Assembly (NCBI RefSeq): GCF_014839805.1
Contig: NC_051141.1
Span: 19,538,777-19,602,776, forward strand
Origin: Manduca sexta
Taxonomy: Eukaryota; Arthropoda; Insecta; Lepidoptera; Sphingidae
DNA length: 64,000 nucleotides
Direction: 5' to 3'
Below are positions 42,101-57,100 of this stretch, one piece after another. The number at the start of each line of letters is the position of its first letter. The first letter of the stretch is position 1. The notes below the pieces were generated by a model. That model did no database searches. It worked only from the letters and a program-made list of their open reading frames with translations, and had not been told where the DNA came from. The translations under genes and the position numbers were made by a program.

Positions 42101-45100
42101 TTGTATTTTTTTCTTGAAAGTCATTTACTCTCTCTTTATAGTTTCTCGTAATTAAGTTATTATTGTGGCTTACGATAAGTATTAATCTAATATTGTGGTT
42201 TACATTGATAAGTTAACACAATTCGACATGATAATATTGTTTAAAAAACGCAGTCAAAGATAAGTATATTTCAATAATTTCGTAGACCAAAAATTATTTG
42301 GTCCTGCACCCGATCTTTCTCCAGTTATGTCGAATTGCTGTCTCACTGGACTACTAGAGTGAAGGAACAGAGAGTGCTTGTGTATTGCGCACACACTAGT
42401 GCACTATAATATGTCCTGCGTCCTCGGCTGATCTCTCGAGATTGGCCGCCGTGTCCAATATTCAGGTAGAAAGTAATCAATAATTAAACTCAACAAAGGG
42501 TATTTTATTATATTTTTTTTGTTCACAGTACTGATCCAGAAAAGAACTTCGCCGTCATAAAACAATGGCTTCGGTAAATATACTTTAACATAGAATTTTT
42601 CGCTAAAGATGTACGGTGTAACTAAACTGTGCGAGGGAACGTGACGATGCAATTTAACAATGATGAATGATATTGAACAAAGGTTCTTATGTCTGCCTCC
42701 TTGAAGTAGTGAGAAGCGAGGTTTGGAAAATAAAGTGACACTACTGGTCGATTATTAGCGCTCTGTTTTGCCTCATATATCTCTGGATATAGAAGACTAT
42801 CTGTCTTATATATTAAGTTCTGATATTAAGATTGCGCGCCCGAGTGAGTATAAGATTTATAAAAATTAAAATTCATATAGAAAAGTGTAGAAGAAATATA
42901 TGTATTACAAAGTGAATTGTGATACACTTTGTAGTTATTATTATCGTCATACTGCAGCCAGTATTGTTGATCTGAAAGAATTGGAGTTGAAAACTTGATT
43001 AGGATTTACAATTGTTCATAAGCTATTATCAAATTAAACTGAAGTTTACCGGGTCATCTAATATTTCTATAAAAGTAGAATCCGTTCCATGATTCCGTGA
43101 CTATGTATGCTGCATCTTCAAAACTTCGGGATTAAAATAAAAATAAAAAAATCGCGATAAATTCCGAAAACAAGTTTCTATGCGATAATATTTTATTAAT
43201 TTTGTATATTAAATTCTCTTTAACAGGGCTAACAAGGCAGTCCAATCGTACTCGCAGTTAAGGTAAGAACCATTTTGGCTGTTTGAATCTGTTTTTACCA
43301 TAGAATGCAGGAAATGAAGTCTGATATAACAAAGTTTATATTCGCTTGTACCAATCATATCACGTTAATGCATGCGTCAAGATAAATAGACTTATCTCTA
43401 GCAATAAAATCATAAAAATTATACTAAATGTAATAATGGTAGAGGAATCCTTCTTATCTTGGGAATCCCCAAACATAGATCAGATTAAACTAATCATCTT
43501 TGATATTCAAGGTAATTTAAGGCAAGTAACATAAATCAATGATAAGGTATAGGATATCCATAATATTGTTAATAAGAGCGTATATTATTATAACTGAGTA
43601 GTGAGTGTTGCCCGCGGCTGCGTCCGTGTGAGTAGTCGTTCCGATTCAGTCAATAGGCATGACAGTGCAATGATTTAAATAATTAGATCGAAATATATCT
43701 TGAGGGAGTAGTAAGGAGATGCAAAATAACTTGGAACAAATTCTGGTCCTTAAATGAAATTTTAAAAGATTATATATCAAACATAAAAAAGCGGTGATAG
43801 CCTAGTTGGTTGTGGAACGGACTGCTGAGACAAATGTCCGCAGGTTCAAATCCCAAGGGCACACACCTCTGACTTTTCTACAAAAATATGTGTGTATTCT
43901 TTGTGAATTATCGCTTGCTTTAACGGTGAAGGGAAACATCGTGAGGAAACCTGTATACCTGAGATGTTCTCTATAGGAATTTCGAGGGTGTGTGAAGTCT
44001 ACCAATTCGCACTAGGCCAGCGTGGTGGACTAAGGCCTAATCCCTCTAAGTAGTAGAGGAGGCCCGTGCCCAACAGTGGGACAGTATATAAAACAGGGCT
44101 GATATTATTATATTATTATTTATACATCAAACATGAAATGCATTGCAATTGATATCTGTCTTTTGACTACCTTATTGTATGGCTGTAAGAAATGGACTTA
44201 CATACATAAAGATAAAATAAGGACATTACAGAGGTCAATGGGGAGAAGTATACTAATACATAAAATAAGGTCAGCAATTATCAGGCGAAAAACAAAAAAT
44301 ACTGATGCTTTAACACAGGCTTTAAAATTAAAATGGCAATGGGCTGGTCATATCTCGAGGTGTAAATACACTAGATAGATCATAAAAAGTATATGTTGAA
44401 AGGGCCATTAGGAAAATGATCATAATATCTCGAGGTGTAAATACAAGAGGTAGATCACAAAAAGTACATGTTGAAAGGAAAAAGAAATGTGGGCAGACCA
44501 ACAAAACGGTGGACTATTGATATTGTTTTACAAGCTGGGCTAGATTGTCAGTCACTAGAGATAGACGTTTATGGAAGGAGAAAGAGGAGGCCTTCACCCA
44601 AATGGGATCCACATCATAAGAAATTAACTAATCTATCACTAGATTAATAAATTTACTTACACCACTAACAAACATTTGATATGTAAAGTATATTTATGTG
44701 GAAATAAAAAGGCTTAATTATGATTATATATCCTAAAGGAACAAATTTATTGGATAAAAGTAATCCATGCTGCATTTTGTGTTGTTAACAGTGAGGACTC
44801 ACCGTCATTGCTTGCTTCATCGTTTTCGATAACGCAGTACGTATTATTGATGCAATTCAACATTAGTAATTAAAATATTGTAGAGATAGACTACTAACAG
44901 ATAATGTAGCAGAAATGCTATGTGCAACGGCTATGCACCAGAATTGTAATTTCTGTTTTTGTTAAGTCTTTTAAGACTGCAGTTCTGTCTTGTTAAAATT
45001 ATATAATTATACGGTTATCAAGCGATAGTCTTGTTTACAGTCCGACTTCTTACGCTTCTGTTTGATTAGTTTTGTTGTGGGTTAAGTCTAGTGCTCGCAG

Positions 45101-48100
45101 AGCGGCGAACCACCACATTTATTTACCGCTCGGTTTCATAAAATGCGTGCACTTGCGGTTCCTAGCTAAAGGAGTTACAGATAGGTGGATAGGCTTGTGA
45201 ATAATCAGTAATATGAAGTTCATTGTAATTAATCATATTATGTTTTGTCAACAGTCTCAATAAATTGCAACGGGTCAAGAAACTCCTCACAAAGACGTTT
45301 GTGGCGTAAGTATAAATCATTTTTATATATTATTTTTTTATGTAATTGTTAAGGATACTATATTTATTTTTAGTTGAGGGACCTGTTTAATTACACGACA
45401 TTTTATACTTTGATTTAACTAATAAAAAATACACAATAAAAATATTATAAATGACTGTATACTTTAAAAAGAAATTGCGAAATGCTCCCAACGTGTAGGT
45501 AGCCTTGTGCTACATAGGTACATCAAACAAATAGTTGTTTGACTATCTTATCGGTCATTCCTTATGAATATGACCTTTAAGTACGATCGGTTTTCCTTTC
45601 ATACTTCAAACAAAGTTCAGGATAAACCTAGATGGTAAAATTGTCGTTAAAATTTGGTTATATATTTTCTCCCTTATTCATAAACGTTATTTATCTATGG
45701 ACGGAGCATTGCTGTGGTAACAAGTCTGTTTCTCAGCTTTGCTTATCTGACAGCTTGCTGTTTGTTCAGCTTTGTTTATCTGACAGCCAACTCGATTCAA
45801 GTTGTATCTCACTATTAGTCAATCACAACAGCCCTATGTCTACGCACTGCGAAGGCTGCCATGCCGTCAGCATTGAGAACCAGACTTGTTATCACAGCAA
45901 TGCTCCGTCATTAGGTAAATAACGTCTATGAATAAAGGGGTTTATATTTTACTGAATAAGTACCCTCTTTAAATAGATCCTTCGACTAATGTTACGTACT
46001 AAAAGTATCAATATTTTTAAACCAGTTTCATCAGATTAAAAAGATATGATACAGAGATGGTTGATGATCACTTGAGGACCTACGTTCAACATTAGAGAAC
46101 GATAGGCTCATTGTATTCAAATCTTCTAGATTTAGTTATTTAATTTACAAAGTTTGTAAAACATTTTAAATAACAAATTGTATGGATATTGGTGTCATAC
46201 GTTTAATTGATTTAACCGTTCACGTGTATTTGAAATGTGTGTTACTACCTCTGGATTATGAAATCTTACAATATTTTTGTTGTTCACAGGATCTGCTGCG
46301 CTAGACACATTAGTGAACTGCGAAGGTTTTTATTATTAATATTCTTTATAGCTGACAGATTAGACGTAACAATTTTATCAACAGTTTTAATCAGCCTTTC
46401 AGTTATGTTATGATTTGATAAGGATGAATATACTAATTTGTGTATAAAAACAATTAATGCGGTGCTATGTTTAGTGTGGGGTAAATTCATCGTATAGCAT
46501 GAGTTCAAATGACCAATTAGACATGATAAATTAAAATTTTATTTTATGCTAAGTATTTCTCGATTTTTTTCTGATATTATAAATATTGTCTGGAATCGCG
46601 AATTGCTTCTCGATTTCCTTGCCTTGTCTGCAGTCTTTTAGTAGTATTATCGCAATTTGGATGATCATTAATAAACAGTTTTGTGGAATTATGTTCAATT
46701 CTCGTATTGAACAAAAGAAAAAAAGTAGATACGTCACGCCGGACATTTCATAATAATTACTTTGTAATTCATACGTTTAGTCTATATATACTTATTCGAT
46801 GCTGATTATATGTAGCTGAAAATATTCGAAATATTTGGTAAAAACTGCATTAGTTGACTGTACGAAAATATGTTAGATTAACCCCCGTATTTATAGACGT
46901 TTTTTATCTAAGGACGGAGCAAAGCTGTGCTAACAAGTCCGTTTTTCAGTGCTGACGGCATGGTAGCATTCGCAGTGCGTAGATATAGGGCCGTTGTGAT
47001 TGGCTAATATTGTTGTATCTCAATATTAGCCAATCACAACGGCCCTATGTCTGTTTCTCAGTGCCGTTGAGCACTGAGAAACAGACTTGTTATCACAGCA
47101 TTACTCCGTCCTTAGATAAAAAACGTCAATGAATAAAGAGGTAAGGATTTAAGTCGAATATCTTCTACATCTAATGCACTAGTCCATGTAATAATTAATA
47201 TATTTTTTTCAACAGGCTAGTATTCTGTAAACCTCCGAAAGAGCCACTGTAAGTGATTTTAAAATATTTTTTCAACTGAATAACGAGATATTTGCTACCC
47301 GCCTGATAAGAGACAAGACCTAAGAACTGGCAACACAATTTCTCTTTTTAACTTGTATTTAACAGAATAAGTATTGGACGTGAGACTTAGATCCTTATTT
47401 ACAAAGTTCGAGTAAATGTTAATGCTCTCTTTAGTTTACCAATTTTGTAGCTTTTTTACTTGGCTATTTTACAGAATGATTAGCGTTTATGAAGCGAAAT
47501 GCTTGTAATATCTTATTGATAGACAAAGCTTTCATTGCCGTGCTGTAAAGCGATGTTACTATTCACCATGAGGCTTCACGCTTGCTATTATGGCACATCT
47601 CCTTATATAATAATATCAGCCTTGTATTATATACTGTCCCACTGCTGAGCACGGGCCTCCTCTACTACTGAGAGGGATTAGGCCTTAGTCCACCACGCTG
47701 GCCTAGTGCGGATTAGTAGACTTCACACACCTTCGAAATTCCTATAGAGAACTTCTCAGATGTGCAGGTTTCCTCACGATGCTTTCCTCCACCGTTGAAG
47801 TGAACGATAAATTCACAAAGAATACACACATGATTTTAGAAAAGTCAGAGGTATGCCCTTGGGATTTGAACCTGCGGACATTCGTCTGGGCAGTCCGTTC
47901 CACACCCAACTAGGCTATCACCGCTTCCACATCTCGTTATTCAGTTCAATAATAATATTCATTAGAATTGTTATATTCACCTTAAAATTGATCAACAGGT
48001 GGAGCTGGCACGATTGCAAGATTTTCTTTATTTACGGCGATCACGATAAGTAAGTATCAGTTTAATGATAGTAGGAATTTACGCGTAATAGTTTTTTATT

Positions 48101-51100
48101 CCAATGAATCACAAGTTTTTATTTCTAAGTCAAGAAGGTGGGTCAAGTGTTTCTCATAGGGTGGAGGGGGATCGAGGTTCCGCTATTTGATACGTAATTC
48201 ATCCCCTACGCGTTAAAGTTAACCTAATAGTTTTTTTTTGGGTATCGGATCCTGCAGTCAACACCGGGGGAGATCCGGAATGGGATGCTGGAATCCCCTG
48301 GGTTAACGACTGCAGGGTCCAGAAGAAAAGTTGGGAGAGAATAGCTGGGAAGGAAGTGTGGGAGAAGTATAAAGAAATTTCGAATTTCAATACAAAAAAA
48401 ATCAGCAGAACAAACCTTGGTTGAACAACGCCCTGGTAAAGCATTCAACTTCAACACTGTTTGTCACAAGCTCATCAAAAGAAATCAAGTTAATTTATCA
48501 TTGAAATTGCAAATTGGCTGGAACATCTGTGCGTGATTCTTGATACTTACAAAAATTTTAAAGGCACATTTAACAAATCATAAAACGAAGTAAAACTCTC
48601 TAAAGTTCGTATTTGGACTTAAAATACGATAGTGTGAACTATAAACATAGTGCGCGAGTAATGGTAAACTTAAAATTAAAGGGAATTGATAGCACGATAT
48701 TTTTTGTTATATTATTGTGAGGATAAAAATATTTTTGTGAGAGTGTTCGTGACATATTTTGCAATAAAACATCGAGAGTTTGACAATTGCCAGTTGGTTG
48801 GTTGCATATCTTCGTAAAAGTATTTCTGTAGTCAGCAATTTTCTTTTTAATTGAATCAACATCGCTTCAGTTTCTAAAAGTAAGGTGAACTATAGAGAAA
48901 TACGTAAACGTTTACATGTTACGAATACTGTAGTTATAACGCGTACATTCCTGCTAAGAGTATAAGACGATATTTTTTAATATAACCTATACTTCAAAAA
49001 CCAATAATTTGAGACATTAATTATCCCATATCAAAATGTTTGTCTATTGTAGGCGATATGGCTGAGCTCAGTTCCATGGTTCAATTCCCAGATCGGACAT
49101 TTTTTTTAAAGTAATATACGTATTACAAACATTACTACTGCCCCGGTGGCGTACTTTTTGCGTGCGGAGTTAGACCACCGCTGTGAAGTCGTGGGTTCGA
49201 ATCCCGTTTTGAGCGAAATGATTTTTGATTTTTTGCTCGGTATGGAAGTCTGGAATTGTTGCCCACTATGGCGCATTAGGAATGAATCTAGGAGTGAACA
49301 CGCATGGCGAAAAGCAGTTCAACCCAACCCGTAATTGTGTTTACTGAAGAGTTAAAGCTATTAGCATTAAAACTCAATTCAATATTATTTGCCTACCCTT
49401 TCAGGGATAAAGGCATGATGAGATTTGTTTTTAAACATTACTATCATTAATGTATTTGTCTATTAATATTACTAACAAAAAATCTTTTTCCAACAGAGAA
49501 ACACTCAAGGCGCTCTGCGAAAAGCCTCAGAAGTAAGTTTTCTTACCTTATTATCTTTCTTATAACTACTTTGATTCAACGCCACTGATTTTTAAGAAGG
49601 GAGGTTGAATGCCTGATATTATTATTCAATTGTGTACATAAAATTTCCTTTAGACATTATAACGTCCCATAGATTTGTCTTTATAGAGCTCTAATTTTTG
49701 AAGTCATCAAGAGACCGCACCTATTCAATGATATATTTGAATACTAGTGGGAGGGTCCATATAACCCGATCCCTGCCGGCTCCCCTTTATGAAGAATTTA
49801 TGTTGAATCTAATTATCATTAGAATGTTTTATTCCGCATTTATGCATATTAAGTACCTATATGTTGTATCAGATTCCCCTTTGCAAAATTTCACTTTTCG
49901 CCACTGTTATACAATACATTATTACGATTATTTAGTATATCACACAAGTAGATAAGTATGGTTGATTAAGTTTTGATAAGAAGTCGTATTGACTATTAAT
50001 TTGCTTTGAACTTTATACAGGGTCATTTTGACATCGCGTTACTAAATGAATCCACTACTTATCGACTTGGAAATAACACTACAATAAGTTACTTGAGCCG
50101 TAGATGTAAAATAACAAAGTGTTTCGAACAAAATAAATATTATTAAAAAGTGATTTTAATTTTACATGCCCTAAAGCCACTATTACAATTCTAAGACAAT
50201 TCTATGCCGTGGCAATATCATACTTTCAACCGGAAATACACCCACGGACACGCCATATTCGCATTAAACTACAAAATGATCAAAAAATTTGTAAACTAAA
50301 ACCATGATTTTTCGTGAAAATATTAGTTATTAACGGATGATTTTTGGCACAATGTCAGCAAAGGTGAAGACGAGTATGTGGTTTCATATAGTAAGGCAAT
50401 GTCAAAATGACTCTGTACATATAATAATTCATATTAATTCGACTGATACGGTTCATTATTGCGTTAATTTTCACGCGACAGACGGTTTTTGTTTGACGAC
50501 CTAATGGAGGAAGCACCGTGGTAAGATTGTACTGTAAGAATTAAAAATAGGTAAAACTGTGTGAGATGGCCTACGACAGACGGCTGCATGGAAGAGATTG
50601 GCATTAAAAACACATCTTCACTCAAAACATGAGACTATTGTATTGTCTATTCACTTCGTGCACTGCGCAGAAAATATCCTTCGAATTCAGACTAAAAATA
50701 TTAAGGAAAATCAACTTGTTCAAATTTGGACCTTAGTGTTGTGACTTCTGTGTTAAATAGTTTGGTGTTTAAAAATGACTTTTACAGTATACAATAAATA
50801 TTAATGTGTACTTAATATGGCGCCTACATTGTATAAACTTTTTCTAAAAATATGCGCCTTTGTTCCTAAAATAATGAGAGCTGGCCAGGTACAAATAACT
50901 ATATTTTTTCAAATTAGTCCTAGCCATGCCATACTCAGTTTGATAGATGCTCTTATTTTTCTCGTTATATACTCAAAAGAGGATAATTGAAAATTGATTA
51001 CTATCTAAACGTAATCTCTAAGTACATGTGAACTTTATATTTACTTGACTCTGAAGATTCCTATCAGTGGATATTTACCTTTTTATAACATAATGATAGA

Positions 51101-54100
51101 GTCCTTATATTCTTGCTATGTTAAATTTGATGTTAAATAATATTAAAGAAATTTATAGGAAAGAATTATAAAGACATACTAGCAGTTTCATCCGAAACTT
51201 GAAGTTTCAATTTATTGTTGTTATTCGTATAATAAGTAAGATTTATAGACAGTCGGTGTCAATCCTTATTCACTTTTGTTGTCATTTTGTGGATGGGCAC
51301 TCGCATGATATATATCAAGCCTATTAAACCTGTGAAGTGTCGGTAAATAAATTGAAATCCAAATAGTTGTTATCGAGTAGATTAACAACACCGACAATCT
51401 TTCCCTTGCTAGTATATAACAGTTCTCACACATTCATATAACCCTTTCACAAAATATCCAAAATATATTATATCCATAATTATTCATAAAATATTCAATT
51501 GTAACTATATGTTTCATTGTATCAAAATAATCATTATATATAATAATTTATTTTTCACTTTTTATCACCTAATAAGTATCGTACATCTACATATTATCAT
51601 TGTATATAAATCATTTTGTGATTAGATATGAAATGAAAATGTCACTACATTTACATTTAGATTTATATCATATTGTAATGTCCTATCTAATGGTCCAAAT
51701 AAAGAAATAAAAATATAAAAAAGAAATAATTAAAAAAGAATAAAAAATAAAAATTACGACCAGTAGTAATTTAAAAAATGAAAATTACGGTTAATCATAA
51801 TAAAATTATTTATTTTTTATAATTCAATGATTAAAGTTTAATTAAATGTTTATTCTCTTAAATATTTTTAATTTCATTGTGTTCCGAAAAACCTATGGTC
51901 ATCACCTTCGGACTTACCTATAAGAAAATGATCACTATAGTAACCGTCTAATACTTGTGGTGGATGTGAAAAAACAGGAACTAAATCAGAAATGTTACTC
52001 TGCACAATTCAATAATATTTGATCAACATTACGGTTAAAATGAAACTATTTTACAGATTTTATATTTTAATATTATGTATTTTGATATTTTAAATATAAA
52101 TACCGCGATAAAATCCGAAAAATAGTTTAATATTAATGTCTGATTCGTGTAAACATAACAAATTATTATACAATATTATAGTGTTTTTTGAGTTACAGCA
52201 ACAAACAGCTTGGAAAACTGCTGGATGTATCGACTAAAGGGTCAAGATCTATTTTTAAGCATATTTATTCTTACAGTTATTATTACTTCTATACCGCGAT
52301 GTTTTATCATTTATCGTAAATAGACATAGTTTTAAAGTAGGAAGTAATATTTATAACTATTGTCGTATCATAAATACTAATAGGTACTTTATATATTGAA
52401 ATTAAACTAATTTTCCGGATTCTATCGCGGTTTTTTGTATTTTATTTTTCTCCCGACGTTTCGAAGACTTTGAGTCCCGTGACCATGAAGGCTGGAATAT
52501 AGGCTGGAATATATAAAGTCTTCGAAACGTCGGGAGAAAAATAAAATACAAAAAACCGCGATAGAATCCGGAAAATTAGTTAATTTCAATGTCTAACATT
52601 CGCGTAAACATAAGAAATCATTATAGGTACTTTATATACTTAATAATGCGTGCGAAGCAGTGAACACAAACTATAGTATATAATTTTTATTATATTGCAA
52701 AATTTAAAATGAATAATTTTTTCACAGATCAAACTGGTTAGCCAAGCGCGATTGCTTTCATAGGTAATACGATTTTTTGTTACAACCATCAATTTAGTCA
52801 TATTTTCGTATTGGATGCGGTGTAGGTTTAGCGACAAACTGGTGTCCTGGTTCTGGTGTCAATGTCCCATATGCAAGACCGCCTGATTGAGTACTGCTGC
52901 AATGTTTATCTCTGACGCTCAGCACGATTGCTGCTTAACATCTAACGCCTCAAGGTGACAAGCGTAGTACAATTCCATGCAGTGCTTTGTCTACAAATCT
53001 AAATGATGTTACTGCTGTTCATGGGTAGCCGTTTCTCTTACCGTCTAGCGAGCGGATTATTCTTTCTTATTTTTACTACGTCCTAAATAATATTGAATTA
53101 TAGACAGTGTTTTATATTATTCTATCCATTTGTTATGCTGTACTATATCTCAACTCGGGGACCGCTAGTAATGAAGGACCTACCTCGGTAAAAACTATGG
53201 AGTATCCAAAAACAAAAGTATTACAACATCGAAGAATCATTTGCGAATCCCGACAACTAGTAGGATTTGAACTTAATTCTTTGTGAATAGGTAAGTCTCG
53301 AATTTCGTCTTTAAAGTGACGTAGATATGAGACTTACAAATTCATGGCGTTTCAGTAGTGTCCTTCATCTAGAAGACTAGGTTGTACAATTGTAGACGTA
53401 TTAGTAATAAAGTACATACGACTTCAAAGAGACAGGTTTTCAATTTTACTATTTTTTCCACAGCTTGAAGGAGTGCAGTCGCAGTAACAGCTGTTATAAT
53501 TCGTAAGAATCTATTATTTTACATTAGATCTATTGATTTAGTTTCCTTGGGTTCGGCGAGATGTTAGTAGAGTATAGTGATCTTCATTCCCGTTTGTCAA
53601 GTTTGGTTCGAATCCGCGGGCAAACCTTGACGCGGATAATTATAATAAGAGAGGCCTAGAATTGTTTACCCAGAAGGTGTTTCTTTTTCGTCTCGAACTC
53701 CGCAGTCGATACTAGGGGAAACATGCGAATTTGATACTGGAATCCAGGGGATTAAACTAGAAGTTGTTAAACCAGGGGGTTTAGCGACTGTAGACTGAAG
53801 AAAGTGTGGGGGAAGGAAGCCATCTTAGGATGAGAAGAAGGGAAAAGGCAAAAAATGTTCATGAGACCTCATAGGCCTCAATGTGAATTTGCAACCATGT
53901 GGTATACACTTATGTGCCTAGGGTCGTGACAAATGCCCCCCGTGCATGGGCGTGCATTTGGTGTGGAGACCAAGCGCATATGAATTGCCTCAGGGAAGAA
54001 TCTAAAGGGTGATGTGAATAGGTAATCGGTGATAAAATGTCAATCAGTTTGTGCAATACAAACATGATAGTAACTCTTGGCTATCTGCTGTAGACGCCGA

Positions 54101-57100
54101 TGTGGGGTTATGGTAGACGAGTTATTGGGTAACTGAAAAGTATTCGAATTTCAAATTATGTTTATTCATTTCTGTATCTATATCTATCAAGTATAAAATC
54201 AAACATACATCAAACCAGTATAAATGCGGTTAGAGAAACTATGAATATATGTTTTAGGCATCAAATTAGTTGCAATGAACTGAGATTATTTTTTTATTTT
54301 TCAACAGCCACTGGAGCTTTGAATTCAAGACAGTAGTTACGCGACGGTGAGGAAATAATTCAAGCTTTTCAGGAAGAACACCCTAAGCTACATTTTACAG
54401 TTATTGCTTAAACATCAACAATGTTCTTCCTGAAAAGTATCATGAAATTTTCATGTTCGTATTTTGATCGTTTCTAATTAAATTTTGAACGGTATCATAT
54501 TAATTCGTAACGTTGTCTTTCCGACAGCCGTTCTAAGTCTGAAGCGTTGCGTCCAACCTTCAAGCGGTAAGATGTTTATAATATTATAGCTTTTGTTCGC
54601 GGCTTCGCCCGCGTCATAGTTTCCCGGGATAGAAGTAGCTTATGAACTTCCTAAAGTCTCCAACTATATATCAAATTTTGCCGATCTAAACTGATCTCAC
54701 TTAGTTTTGGCAACCGTCATTACTTTATATAGCAAAATCTTATTAATATCATTAATATCATATTTAATATAACAAATGCGAAAGTTTGTGAAAATCTTTA
54801 TTTCTTATACGTAAAAACAACTGAACGGATTTGAATGACATGTAGTGCTTTGGTAGAATATGTCCTTGATTAACACATAGGCTACTTTTAGTTGGTAATT
54901 TGCTCCCGTGGGAAATAAAGTATTTTTTAAATAATTGACGCGGGCGACGTAATGTGTTTTAGGGAGTTTTGTAACGAGAAGGGCGAAGTCGCGAGCATGC
55001 CCTAGTATATAAGTGACAAACAAGTTTCAATGTTTATAAGATTTAAATGATAAAACTAGTACATACCATATGGCACACCAGAGTACACCAAACTTATTCT
55101 GACATTAAATTTTATTCATTGCAGCGGCCGCTTCATACGGGCGCAGAGGCAGTAAGTATTTCACTTTAAACAATATAATTTATCTTGCTACTACTTTTTT
55201 GATACTAATTAATTCTTATCCAAAAAGCTTTAATAATGATTGTTACTAAAATCAGTATCAAAGGACTTTAGCATCCTTCTCGATTTGTAAAGAAATAAAT
55301 CGTTGTTTTGTTGATATTGAAACTATGGCAAAGCTGGTTCTGGATATCGTGAGTCATAAGTAAGACCAGTCACGGTCCGCTTCCACCCCAACAGTGTCTC
55401 CACTATCTAGCGTTAATAAAAGATTATTTTTTGTTAACAGGCGATCGGCGAGTGTTCCAGACTTTCGGTGCATCTACAAGCGGTGAGTATAATCTATCTT
55501 TGCATCCTGATTTATCAACTATTAATGAAAGCAAGTAGCCTGGTAATCGAGTATCCACGAATACTAGCTTCATTTACCTTTGAATTACAAAGCGTGGCGT
55601 TGAACTGTTAATATCACAAATGCAATTTGTATTTATATATTGAGCACCATCGATATATACGTACTATGTACTAGATTTGGCGTTCCGAATATTCACTGTG
55701 TTCAACTGAATTGAACTGCAATCCGATCAAACTTTAATATGGTTAATATTGACAGCTTGTGGTTGCGTACGGAGTGGTGCTTATGATATAAGAAACTCGA
55801 TTCTAAGTGTAAACCTAGATGTGAATAAAAAATATTAGTTAAATAAGTAAAATGATTTGCTGTTCAAGTGAATAAATAGGTTATAACAGTGACGTTTCGG
55901 TTGCCATTTTCGTTCAGATTTTGAACAATTATTTTATATGGACATTCGTGTCTATAGAATATATGTTAATGTTAAGCACTAATTTAGACTGTTTTAGTTA
56001 ACTTATAATATGCGTTTTTGTTTGTTCTACAGCCGCAAAGTTCTGAGATTTAGCGTGGAAAAGGAAACAGCGCCGACACCGTATGTATTTATTTACTTTT
56101 GTATATCATTTAAATACATTAGCATACATGTGTTACGACTTTTTTTCTCTTAGTGCGTACTTATAAAAATCTTGAAACTAGGAAAGAACAATTTGACTCG
56201 TATGCGATTGTATACTGAGTAACTAATAGTTGAATATTAATAATAGTAAAGCTTTTAATTCCGAACTATTAAAACAATAATGGATAACTTATAGACACAT
56301 TTTAATAACAGTAGATGTCTCTTCTCGGTGTACTTGATATCGTAGGCTTCGTTTAACTCCTTCTGGGAACCGAGATCGCAAAGTGAGATGAGTAATAATA
56401 ATAATATCAGCCCTGTATTATATACTTGCCCACTGCTGAGCACGGGCCTCCTCTACTACTGAGAGGGATTAGGCCTTAGTCCACCACGCTGGCCTAGTGC
56501 GGATTAGTAGACTTCACACACCTTCGAAATTCCTATAGAGAACTTCTCAGATGTGCAGGTTTCCTCACGATGTTTTCCTTCACCGTTAAAGCGAACGATA
56601 AATTCACTAAGAATACACACATGATTTTAGAAAAGTCAGAGGTGTGTGCCCTTGCGATTTGAACTTGCGGACATTCGTCTTGGCAGTCCGTTCCACAACC
56701 AACTAGGCTATCGCCGCTTTATCGCCGGCAAGTGAGATGAGTGCATAAGCTAAAAAATACATTGGTCCCCGTTGATTAACTGTGGCGGTAGTTCGAAATG
56801 TTGGAATATAAAACTAATATATATAATTTATTCCACAGAGAAGAAAAACCGAAAAAGAAGATTTTTCCTAAAATAAAGCCGAGGACTCAGAACCGGTGAG
56901 TAACTTCACTCATACATATTGCTATTTAGTGCATTATAACATTCGTACTGAGTACTAATATTTCTTAATAATATATTTTTTTATTTCTTTGAATGACGAG
57001 ACGAGTTTGCCTTTCACCCGGTGGTAAGCGATACGACTGCCCATAAACAGTAGAAACACCATCCAACATCTTGAATTACAAAGTATTGTTTAGTTACTGC

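Noticed and set aside
46284..46508. Minus-strand 74-codon ORF over exon 19
   Set aside because: Shadow of the plus-strand open region; no minus-strand splice or promoter support.
52923..52954. 32-nt segment with strong acceptor GACGCTCAG
   Set aside because: TAA in phase 2 and non-symmetric length.
53282..53296. Recursive splice site GAATAG|GTAAGT
   Set aside because: The intron is only 700 nt and the pyrimidine tract is modest; likely fortuitous.
55334..55348. Possible 15-nt exon before a GTGAGT donor
   Set aside because: Acceptor ATGGCAAAG has no pyrimidine tract.
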